64,000 bases of DNA from J054 sp964613615 (GTDB lineage Bacteria; Pseudomonadota; Gammaproteobacteria; Steroidobacterales; GCA-2729495): positions 3,250 through 67,249 of the forward strand of contig CAZTIB010000129.1 of NCBI GenBank assembly GCA_964613615.1. Direction: 5' to 3'. The translations under genes were made by a program, and so were the position numbers. This document shows, one piece after another, positions 16,975-24,296 of this stretch. Within the stretch, counting starts at the first letter, position 1, and each line of letters starts with the position of its first letter. The notes beneath the pieces were generated by a model that saw only the letters and a program-made list of their open reading frames with translations, was not told the DNA's origin and searched no databases.

Positions 16975-17817
16975 ATGAAACAGATTGCGCTCTACGGCAA
17001 AGGCAGCATCGGCAAGAGCACGGTTGCCACCCATGTGTCTTACGCCCTCGCCAACCAGGGGCGTCGGGTCTTCCTGATGGGCTGTGACCCAATGGGAGAC
17101 AGCACCTACCACCTGCTCCACGAGTACACCAAGCCGATCCTCGACGTCCTGACGGAACACGACTTCGAATACGAGGACATCGAGGTGGCGGAGATTGTCC
17201 ACAAGTCACCCCTGCCCTTTGAGAACGGTGGGTCAGTGTACTGCGCCGAAGCCGGCGGCCCTGAGCCGGGCGTCGGCTGCGGCGGCAAGGGCGTGATTGA
17301 AGCCATTAACACGCTCAAGCGGCTTGAGGTTTTCGACGAACTGCAACCGGATATCGTGATTTACGACATCCTCGGCGACGTCGTCTGCGGCGGATTTTCT
17401 CAGCCGATTCGGGACGGCTTTGCCGAGGAAACCTACCTGGTCACCAGCGGCGAGCTCGAGGCGCTGTACCAGGCCGTGAACGTGATGGGCGCGGTGAACC
17501 GTTTCGCGAAACGGGCGGGCGCAAAGCTGGGCGGACTGATCGTCAATCTGCGCGGTCTGGAGCGGGAAGAACAAATCATCAACGATTTTGCTGCCAAGAC
17601 CGATACGCGGGTCCTGGCCGTGCTGCCGTTCAGCCAGTTGGTCAAGGAATGCGGCAGCGAAGCCAAGACCGTGTTCGAAGACCATCCGGACAGCGTCGAG
17701 GCCGAGAAGTATAGCCGGCTGGCCGAGTTGGTCATGGCGAGCGACTACGAGCCCACCACACCGCACCCGATGAGCTTCGAGGAGCTGTACGAGTGGTGGT
17801 GTCCTTACGTCAACTGA
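16975..17817 (+). CDS. NifH/BchL-like ATP-dependent reductase, copy 1
   Basis: A 280-residue homologue of nitrogenase iron protein and of the L/X proteins of chlorophyll reductases. The P-loop is GKGSIGKST (residues 8-16, Ser where Gly is usual), switch I begins MGCDPMGDST, and C102 (EPGVGCGGKG) and C138 (GDVVCGGF) are the two cysteines that hold the bridging [4Fe-4S] cluster of the dimer. It should couple ATP hydrolysis to electron delivery to a component-1 partner. The arginine that is ADP-ribosylated in nitrogenase is Lys105. ATG 16975 gives the exact family start; a possible -10 TATAGT sits only 9 bases before it, so the leader may be very short. First gene of a four-gene operon; 16 bases to the next. 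Confidence 0.9.
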   Translation: MKQIALYGKGSIGKSTVATHVSYALANQGRRVFLMGCDPMGDSTYHLLHEYTKPILDVLTEHDFEYEDIEVAEIVHKSPLPFENGGSVYCAEAGGPEPGVGCGGKGVIEAINTLKRLEVFDELQPDIVIYDILGDVVCGGFSQPIRDGFAEETYLVTSGELEALYQAVNVMGAVNRFAKRAGAKLGGLIVNLRGLEREEQIINDFAAKTDTRVLAVLPFSQLVKECGSEAKTVFEDHPDSVEAEKYSRLAELVMASDYEPTTPHPMSFEELYEWWCPYVN

Positions 17818-17833
17818 GGCAAGGCAAAGGCTT

Positions 17834-18685
17834 ATGCGCCAGATAGCAGTCTACGGCAAAGGCGGCATCGGTAAATCGATGATCTCGTCCCACATCAGTT
17901 TTGCTTTCGCCAACAGCGGCCTGCGGGTCCTGCACCTGGGCTGTGATCCGAAGCACGACAGTACGCGGCTGCTGCTCGCCGGCCGGATTCCGCATGCCAT
18001 CCTCGACATCCTGCGCAAGGTAGATTTTGAAACGCGTAAAGTTGCGCTTGAAGACGTGGTCCTGGAAAGCACATTGAACGACACCGTGCCGGGGCAGCTT
18101 TTCTGTGCCGAAAGCGGCGGGCCGGAACCGGGCGCCGGCTGCGCCGGCAAGGGCGTGACGGAAGCGATTCGCACCCTGGCCAAGCTGGATGCCCACAACA
18201 AGCTGGAACTGGACGCGATACTCTACGACGTGCTGGGCGACGTGGTCTGCGGCGGATTTACGATGCCCATCAAGCGTGGTCACGCGAAGGAAATCTACAT
18301 TGTCACCAGCGGTGAGATGCAGTCACTGTTTGCCGCCTGCAACATTTCCAAGGCCGTAGCGCGATTTGCGCAGCGCTCCGGTGTGCGCCTGGGCGGTATC
18401 GTGGGCAATCTGCGCAACATGGAGAACGAACGCGAGGTGCTGGAACGCTTCGCGGCGCGCCTGGCCACCCAGGTCGTCGGCTTCGTTCCGTACAGCGAGA
18501 AGATCAAGGCGGCGTCCGGCAGGGGGGAGACCCTGTTCCAGTATGCCCCGGACTCGCCCGAGTGCGAGGCGATGCAACAGCTGGCGGACAATATCCTCAA
18601 CAACAAGTTAATGACGATACCGGAACCCATGAGCTTCGACGAACTCCACCACTGGTGGCAGGCAAACAAGACGCTGGCGGCCTGA
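17834..18685 (+). CDS. NifH/BchL-like ATP-dependent reductase, copy 2
   Basis: A 283-residue second NifH-like protein, clearly diverged from the first. It has a canonical P-loop GKGGIGKSM, LGCDPKHDST, and cluster cysteines C103 (GAGCAGKG) and C139 (GDVVCGGF). The switch and partner-docking region (TMPIKRGHAKEIYIVTSGEM) differs from copy 1 (SQPIRDGFAEETYLVTSGEL). It may form a homodimer, or a heterodimer with copy 1 in which each subunit gives two cysteines. AAAGG lies upstream of the ATG. Having two tandem iron proteins for one component-1 pair is unusual; known DPOR and COR use one. Confidence 0.9.
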   Translation: MRQIAVYGKGGIGKSMISSHISFAFANSGLRVLHLGCDPKHDSTRLLLAGRIPHAILDILRKVDFETRKVALEDVVLESTLNDTVPGQLFCAESGGPEPGAGCAGKGVTEAIRTLAKLDAHNKLELDAILYDVLGDVVCGGFTMPIKRGHAKEIYIVTSGEMQSLFAACNISKAVARFAQRSGVRLGGIVGNLRNMENEREVLERFAARLATQVVGFVPYSEKIKAASGRGETLFQYAPDSPECEAMQQLADNILNNKLMTIPEPMSFDELHHWWQANKTLAA

Positions 18686-18716
18686 ACCCTGGCGCAACGA
18701 CGAGAGGAAACGACAG

Positions 18717-19955
18717 ATGCCCATCAAGAACTACGAGCACGGCTGCTCCACAACCCAGGCGCTGGCGACGCTGGGCAAGGTGGAAGGTGTGATCCCGCTG
18801 GTGCACGGTCCGCAGACCTGCGTGTTCGAGAACCAGATGTCCACACTGTATTGCCGTCCTGCCAAGCTGATCACCGCGGGTACCTTGCTGAGCAAGAGCG
18901 AAGTGATCTTCGGCGGCGACGACAGTCTGAAGGAGCAGATTCGCAACGTCTACGAAAAGCACCACCCGAAGGTGATCGTGATCATCAACACCTGCATTCC
19001 GCAGCTCAATGGTGACGATGTGAAGGGCGTAAGCATGGAAATGGAGGAAGAGATACCAGGCTTGCGGATCCGCTCGATCAACACGGGTTTCGTTTACACG
19101 AACGCGATGCTGCGGGGCTCGGACGCGTCCTGGCTCGCCATCCTGCAGACGCTGGAAAAAACCGAGCACGAGCCGGGCGCCGTTGGCATCGTCGGGCGTT
19201 CGGGCCAGGATGCCGACAACATGGGTGCGATTGGCACGATGCTGCGAAAAGCGGGCCTAAACACCTACCTGTTCCCCGAGGGCCACATCGATGAAATGGC
19301 CAAGATCACCCGCGCGGAGCACATCTACCCGATTCACCTGGGTTCCTATGAGAGCTGCAAGTATCTCGAGTCCGAATTCGAGCAGGATGTGGAATTCATC
19401 GAAATACCGGTGGGCATCGACGGCACCACGAATTTCTTCCGGCGCGTCGCCGACAAGGAAGGCTGCCAGGCCCTGCACGACCTGGTAGACCAGGAGGAGA
19501 AGCAAGCTCGCGTGGAACTGGAGAAGCTCAGGAAGAAGTTTGCGGAAGACCCGGTACGCATGCTGCTGGTCTCCGGCCCCGCGAATGAAATGTCCATGGG
19601 CAAGATCGTGGCCGAATTCGGTGCCGAGGTCTTCGTGGTGCCGTCCATGAAAGACAAGTTCTACAAGCAGGAACGAGCGATCATGGAAGAACGCTACGGC
19701 GTCAACTTTATCGACGAGGATTTCGGCTCACTGGATGAGCTAATCGAGGAAATTCAGCCTACCGTGATCGCCAACGAGATGCAGGCCGAACCGGAATCGT
19801 CTGCACGCCTGATTCCGTCGTTCTGCATCTTCTTCTACCTGGCCGATTACGGCTACGACTACGCGCTGAATTTCGGCAAAAATTTCAACAACATGACGGG
19901 CCCGTCGGTATGGAAGCACTGGCGCGAACTGAACAGTCGCTACGCCGCGGTTTGA
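18717..19955 (+). CDS. Nitrogenase component-1-like subunit A (NifD/NifE/BchN-like)
   Basis: A 412-residue oxidoreductase/nitrogenase component-1 protein. Three cysteines match the NifD and BchN cluster ligands: C10 (EHGCSTT), C35 (HGPQTC) and C93 (NTCIPQLNGDD); the C10-C35 spacing of 25 equals BchN C26-C51. Family segment VIFGGDDSLKEQI also fits. At the position of NifD Cys275, the FeMo-cofactor ligand, it has HLGSYES, with no cysteine, and there is no NifD His442-like C-terminal region. It therefore should hold a P-cluster-like or single [4Fe-4S] cluster but no FeMo-co. GAGG precedes the ATG. It is followed by its partner after one base. Confidence 0.88.
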   Translation: MPIKNYEHGCSTTQALATLGKVEGVIPLVHGPQTCVFENQMSTLYCRPAKLITAGTLLSKSEVIFGGDDSLKEQIRNVYEKHHPKVIVIINTCIPQLNGDDVKGVSMEMEEEIPGLRIRSINTGFVYTNAMLRGSDASWLAILQTLEKTEHEPGAVGIVGRSGQDADNMGAIGTMLRKAGLNTYLFPEGHIDEMAKITRAEHIYPIHLGSYESCKYLESEFEQDVEFIEIPVGIDGTTNFFRRVADKEGCQALHDLVDQEEKQARVELEKLRKKFAEDPVRMLLVSGPANEMSMGKIVAEFGAEVFVVPSMKDKFYKQERAIMEERYGVNFIDEDFGSLDELIEEIQPTVIANEMQAEPESSARLIPSFCIFFYLADYGYDYALNFGKNFNNMTGPSVWKHWRELNSRYAAV

Positions 19956-19956
19956 C

Positions 19957-21483
19957 ATGAACGGCAGCAAGACACAATTCAAACTCCAGGAGCTGCACAC
20001 TCCGTCTTCATTTGAGGGCGTGGTGTGGGCCCTGATGGGTATCGAAGACGCACGCACGATCATCCATTCCGCGCCGGGCTATTACTTCAACATGCACAAC
20101 AACGCGCTGATGAACGACTGGCCGATGGAGCTGTATACCTCCCACCTGAAGTTCTCTTCGGTCATGAAGGGGGGCGAGGAACAGCTCGCCAACGTGATCG
20201 ATGCGATCAAGGAAATGCGGCCCGCCGCTCTGTTCGTCGTGACCTCCCCTGTCACCGAAACCAGCCAGGACGATGCCGAAGGCGTGTGCGAGCGCATCGG
20301 TTACCCGAACACGCGAGTCGTGCGCCCGGCCATCGGCGAGTCTTGCAACCAGGGCAAAGAAGCAGCCTTCCAGACGCTGATCGACTTGATGGACGGCGAT
20401 GCCGAAAAACGGCCGCGCTCGGTGAACCTGATCGGCCCGGCGCTGTGCATGTTCAACTGGCGGGCCGACGTCTATGAGCTCAAGCGCATGCTGAGCGAGA
20501 TCGGCATCCAGGTGAACGCGGTGCTGTCAGCCGGCGCGACCTTTGCAGAAATCCAGAACGCACCGGCCGCCGAGCTGAACCTCTGCATGTATCCCTTCGA
20601 TTACGGTGTGGAAACTGCGGAAGTAATGGAAGAGCGCTTTGGCGTCCCTTATATGGCCGACATCGTGCCGATTGGCTTCGACAACTCACTGCGCTGGCTC
20701 GAGCAGATCGCAGACCACTTTGATATGGATATCAAGCCGTATCTCGCGAGCTGCGTGCAGAACGCCACCCACTTCATTCGTTCGAACCTGGTGTTCGGCA
20801 CCACCTTCGAACTCAGCACGGCGCTGTCCTTCGAAAATCACAACACCTACGCGCTGGGGATTGCCGAGTTCTTCAAGAAAGAGGTGGGCATCAAGGTGCC
20901 GCTGGTGTCATTGAGCAATCCGGAGGCCGCAGAAAGGGTCGCGGCCAGCTGCGACGAGGTACTGATCTCCCCCACCCTCGACTTGAAGAAAGAAAAATTT
21001 GTCGAGACCGGACCCAACCTGATTTTCGGCAATTTCTACGACCAGAAACTGGCCTCCGAAGAAGGCTTCCAGAACTTCGTGGTGGCCGATATCCCCACCG
21101 CCGGCTATGTCTCGTCGGAAGTCGGTCCCTTCATGGGGCTGATGGGCGCGAAGCACCTGGTGCAGACCGCGGTCAATAACACCGTCACGAAGCTGTTGAT
21201 CGACACCAAGGGCGATGTCGCCGGTGAAGTCTCGGCAGGAGGGGGCGACTGGGACGTGGCGGCGGAACAGGCCCTGCAGCAGATCTCCCTCGCGGTGCCC
21301 CAGTTCGTGCGGACGTTTGCTGTGAAGAAAGTGTACGAGGCGTCGCAGAAGATCGCGCGCGAGCGCGGCACGAAGGTCACGGTGGACATCGTCCGCGACG
21401 CGGCGGAGTCCTTCACGCCGGGGCGTTTTCATGCAAAGTTCGCGGCGATCTTCGACGCCGCGGAGCTGGACAGTCAGCAGTAG
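19957..21483 (+). CDS. Nitrogenase component-1-like subunit B (BchB-like, with C-terminal reductase domain)
   Basis: A 508-residue partner subunit. The middle part aligns by eye with BchB of dark-operative protochlorophyllide reductase: NLIGPALCMFNWRADVYEL, then IQVNAVLSAGATFAEI and VPYMADIVPIGFDNSL. The C-terminal 60 residues (VPQFVRTFAVKKVYEASQKI) match the small PCP_red-type domain of BchB and BchZ. At the position of BchB Asp36, which ligates the shared [4Fe-4S] cluster, it has Tyr42 (HSAPGYYF), and the BchB Cys95 region reads TSPVTETSQDD with no cysteine. The fourth cluster ligand is therefore unclear. It starts one base after the preceding stop with no ribosome site of its own, so translation is coupled. 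Substrate unknown; a tetrapyrrole is the best guess. Confidence 0.87.
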   Translation: MNGSKTQFKLQELHTPSSFEGVVWALMGIEDARTIIHSAPGYYFNMHNNALMNDWPMELYTSHLKFSSVMKGGEEQLANVIDAIKEMRPAALFVVTSPVTETSQDDAEGVCERIGYPNTRVVRPAIGESCNQGKEAAFQTLIDLMDGDAEKRPRSVNLIGPALCMFNWRADVYELKRMLSEIGIQVNAVLSAGATFAEIQNAPAAELNLCMYPFDYGVETAEVMEERFGVPYMADIVPIGFDNSLRWLEQIADHFDMDIKPYLASCVQNATHFIRSNLVFGTTFELSTALSFENHNTYALGIAEFFKKEVGIKVPLVSLSNPEAAERVAASCDEVLISPTLDLKKEKFVETGPNLIFGNFYDQKLASEEGFQNFVVADIPTAGYVSSEVGPFMGLMGAKHLVQTAVNNTVTKLLIDTKGDVAGEVSAGGGDWDVAAEQALQQISLAVPQFVRTFAVKKVYEASQKIARERGTKVTVDIVRDAAESFTPGRFHAKFAAIFDAAELDSQQ

Positions 21484-21501
21484 CGGCTCACGCTTTCGCG
21501 G

Positions 21502-22998
21502 TCAGCCGTAGCCCAGGTAGGTGTGAAACACGCCGTCGGGATCGTATTGGCGCCGCACGTCCGCCAGCCGCTGCCAGTTGTCCGCCGAGAAGCATTCGCG
21601 AATATGCTCCGGGTGGCGCCGCGCCTCGACTTCATTGATGTAGCGGCCCTTGCCGTACTGCTCCATCACCGGGATCGCCTCTTCCAGCCACGCGAAGTTG
21701 CGCTCATCGTCCGCTTCGTCCTGCCAGATGATGAAAGTTCCCACGTAGTGATTCGCAATTGACGACAGGCAGGAATCATCCCGCTCCTTGAGATTCATGC
21801 TGTAGGCGCCAAGCACATGATTGATGGGCGACGGCGTGGAGCGAAAATGGTCTGCCAGGCCCATAAAGATCTGGCCGGGCTCGTTCGTCATCACATTGTC
21901 GACCGCGTAACGACCATGGGCGCCGCCCGGCTTGTCAGGCGTGAAGAACTGGTACAGCCCGGTAAAGCTGAGTTTTTCATATTCCGTCATCACGATGCTC
22001 TCGCGCGGTAACGCTGAGCGCGCAAACGGCCTCAGCATGTCGCGAGACTCGGCGACCGTATCGCCGAAAGCATACGCGGAAACGAAGCAGATCTTGGACT
22101 CTTCCGGTGACGCATCGGTCGGCGCCACCGGGCTGTGCATCAACGCGGCCAGGACCTCGACGCGGTCATCCTTGACTTCGACCAACTTGTCGAGTTCGGT
22201 CGTCATCGTCTCCACGGCTTCCAGCGGGAGAATGTAGGAGCTGGCGAGGATGCCCCGGGGTGTCGGGTAGACGCGCAGGTGATAACGCGTGACCACCCCG
22301 AAGAATCCCGGGCCCGCACCCCGCACCGCCCAGTACAGATCAGGATTCTCATCGCGGCTCGCCATGACCAGTTCGCCGTCAGCGGTAACGATTTCTGCGC
22401 CTTCAATAGACAGCGCGGCAAAACCACCGCGCGACTGGTAGTTCAGGCCGATTCCACCACCAAGCACAAAGCCCCCGATGCCTACGGTCGGGCAATGGGG
22501 CACCGGGAAGCTGAAGCCCCGGGCGCCCGCCTGGGCTGACAGCTGGATACTTTTCACGCCGGGTTGCGTCAGCGCAATCTGCCGGGTGTCGTCGATCTGT
22601 ACGCCGTTCAGTGACGAGACATCGATGCAGAGGCCGCCATTGCGCAGCGACGCACCGGTGGCGTTGTGACCGCCGCTGCGGGTGGTGATCTTGAGCTTGT
22701 TGTCTGCGGCGTAGCGCACCGCCGCCTGTACATCCTCCACCGAACGCACCTGCACAATCATGTCCGGATAGCGGTCGGGCTTGGAGCGGTGAAACACCAT
22801 CGATTGGCGCCAGGACTCGTAATCTGCGTCGTCCTTGCGAACGACGGTCCCGGATACCCGGGGCCGGGGGCCGCCTGACCCCGAGTCACTGGCCTGTGGT
22901 GACGCTGACCGGGAATACAACGATCCCAGCGCACCGACGACGGTGCCGGACAAGAACCGGTTCAGCATCTCGCGGCGAGTGGACTTGGAGTGTTTCAT
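21502..22998 (-). CDS. Exported bicovalent-FAD oxidase (berberine-bridge type)
   Basis: A 498-residue FAD-linked oxidase. An N-terminal twin-arginine-like stretch (KSTRREMLNRFLSGTVVG) suggests export. The FAD domain has TRSGGHN with His111 for the 8-alpha bond and PHCPTVGIGGFVLGGGIGLN with Cys169 for the 6-S-cysteinyl bond, so the flavin is probably bicovalent. The C-terminal BBE segment is RRQYDPDGVFHTYLGYG. Such enzymes oxidise sugars, alcohols or polycyclic compounds with O2. ATG 22998 with GGAGGG seven bases upstream fixes the start. It converges on the nitrogenase-like operon, 18 bases from its last stop. A broken copy of another member is at 63645-63772. Confidence 0.85.
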   Translation of the reverse strand: MKHSKSTRREMLNRFLSGTVVGALGSLYSRSASPQASDSGSGGPRPRVSGTVVRKDDADYESWRQSMVFHRSKPDRYPDMIVQVRSVEDVQAAVRYAADNKLKITTRSGGHNATGASLRNGGLCIDVSSLNGVQIDDTRQIALTQPGVKSIQLSAQAGARGFSFPVPHCPTVGIGGFVLGGGIGLNYQSRGGFAALSIEGAEIVTADGELVMASRDENPDLYWAVRGAGPGFFGVVTRYHLRVYPTPRGILASSYILPLEAVETMTTELDKLVEVKDDRVEVLAALMHSPVAPTDASPEESKICFVSAYAFGDTVAESRDMLRPFARSALPRESIVMTEYEKLSFTGLYQFFTPDKPGGAHGRYAVDNVMTNEPGQIFMGLADHFRSTPSPINHVLGAYSMNLKERDDSCLSSIANHYVGTFIIWQDEADDERNFAWLEEAIPVMEQYGKGRYINEVEARRHPEHIRECFSADNWQRLADVRRQYDPDGVFHTYLGYG

Positions 22999-23065
22999 GT
23001 TGTTGCCCTCCACAGCTTTTCTCAGTTCCAGCGTGATCCGTTCCGAGCCGCGCCGCAGGCACGCT

Positions 23066-23497
23066 TCATGACGTCGGTTCTACCAGCTCAATCAGGTGAC
23101 CGTCCGTGTCCTCCGGGGCCAGGTACGCGACCTTGGTGCGGCCGTTGTCGAAAATTCCGTTCTTGGTGATATAGCCGAGCCGAAAACCTTTCTCCGTCAT
23201 CGCATCGACTACGGCTTCGATATCCTCGACCTGGAATGCGACGTGGCTGATACCCGCCTGCGGATTACCGCACATCGCTTTCACGTCGTCCGACAACAGC
23301 TGGATCAGCTCCAGCTCCGTGCCGCCGACGTTCACGAAACCAAACACCCCGGTGCCGGCCGTCTCCTCCGCCGTCATCACGCGAATGTCCTCATCCTCAA
23401 GGTCGAACATCCGCCGGAACATGGCCAACGCCGCGTCCACGTCGTCGACGAAATAGCCGACGTGCCGCAGGTTCTTGATCTTGTCATTGATGCTCAA
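23066..23497 (-). CDS. VOC-family protein (glyoxalase / methylmalonyl-CoA epimerase-like)
   Basis: A 143-residue protein of two VOC repeats: LRHVGYFVDDVDAALAMF and GISHVAFQVEDIEAVVDAM. The four expected metal ligands are present: His in RHVGY, Glu in TELELIQL, His in SHVAF and Glu in HLIELVEP. This pattern fits glyoxalase I or methylmalonyl-CoA epimerase. No ATG fits the family N-terminus; a TTG at 23497 preceded by AGGAG at a six-base spacing is the likely start. It is read in the same direction as the FAD oxidase and 67 bases upstream of it. Confidence 0.8.
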   Translation of the reverse strand: MSINDKIKNLRHVGYFVDDVDAALAMFRRMFDLEDEDIRVMTAEETAGTGVFGFVNVGGTELELIQLLSDDVKAMCGNPQAGISHVAFQVEDIEAVVDAMTEKGFRLGYITKNGIFDNGRTKVAYLAPEDTDGHLIELVEPTS

Positions 23498-23885
23498 TGG
23501 CGGCTCCTGTGGCCTTGGCCTTGTGCGTTGCCTGCGATTGTCGCACGCCTCAGGAAAGCAGAGGCAACGGGGCCGGCGCTGCTTCCGCAGGACATGGCTC
23601 CCCACGCTGCGACGCTGGCAAGCCTGCGCAGCTCCCGGACCCAGGACCCTTGCAGCCAGCCTGCTCAGGGCTCCTCCCGGCGCAAGCGGTTCCGGCCAGC
23701 CCTTTCCTGAAAGGCTGACGGCAAGCCGTTTCCCGCCCCGCGGGCCGCGGCGTGAAACAGTTCCGTTACCCCGAAAATGAGACCCAGTCGATACGCAGAT
23801 TCGACATAAGTCCGGAGAATTCCATGGTAATTGTGCCCGCGGTGCGCGCCGCGGCCGGACCGGCTTTTGCCTGACAAATGATGGA
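23498..23885. other. Intergenic stretch between divergent genes
   Basis: About 390 bases separate the VOC gene (-) from the receiver gene (+), so both promoters should lie here. Frames are open on both strands but show no ribosome sites or recognisable products. The last part (from about 23760) is less GC-rich and is the likely promoter region for the exopolysaccharide operon. Confidence 0.4.
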
Positions 23886-24296
23886 ATGACAGACGGCCCG
23901 AAAAAACTCACCGCGTTGATTGTCGAGAACGACGACCACGTGATGTCGCTGCTGACCTTCATGCTGTCCAGGGAACTCTACGAAGTGGTGGAGTGCCGGG
24001 ACGGCCGGGATGCGCATGCGTTCATTCGCGATAACCCGCCCGTGAACATCGTCGTGCTCGAACTGGTGCTGCCTTACAAGGACGGCTACGAGCTGATCCG
24101 TGAAGTGCGCAACTCGCCGACGTGGCACGACGTGCCGATCGTCGTGCTCACCGCACGCCGCCTGGAAGGCGACATCGTTCGCGGCCTGGACGCCGGAGCC
24201 AACGACTACGTCACCAAGCCCTACAGCCCGCGTGAACTCGTGGCCCGCATTCGCCGGCACAGCCGCTCGCCGGAAATCGAGGAGACCGACGCGTGA
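23886..24296 (+). CDS. Degenerate response-regulator receiver protein (Glu at phosphosite)
   Basis: A 136-residue stand-alone receiver domain. It has the acidic pocket (ENDDHV, residues 14-19), Thr89 (VVLTAR) and Lys111 (VTKPYSPRELVARI). The phosphoacceptor position in VVLELVLPYKDG is Glu59 instead of Asp. Glu often mimics phospho-Asp, so the protein may be permanently active or may act only by binding partners. It has no output domain. It is the first gene of the exopolysaccharide operon and its stop overlaps the next start (GTGA), so it probably regulates the synthase complex itself. Confidence 0.87.
   Translation: MTDGPKKLTALIVENDDHVMSLLTFMLSRELYEVVECRDGRDAHAFIRDNPPVNIVVLELVLPYKDGYELIREVRNSPTWHDVPIVVLTARRLEGDIVRGLDAGANDYVTKPYSPRELVARIRRHSRSPEIEETDA

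Noticed and set aside
16975..21483. True molybdenum nitrogenase (nifHDK)
   Set aside because: The FeMo-co cysteine and the C-terminal histidine of NifD are missing, subunit A is too short, subunit B has a BchB-like tail, and no nifB, nifE or nifN is present.
23498..23885. Extra coding region upstream of the VOC protein
   Set aside because: The open frame has no domain sense and the VOC N-terminus is complete from the TTG at 23497.
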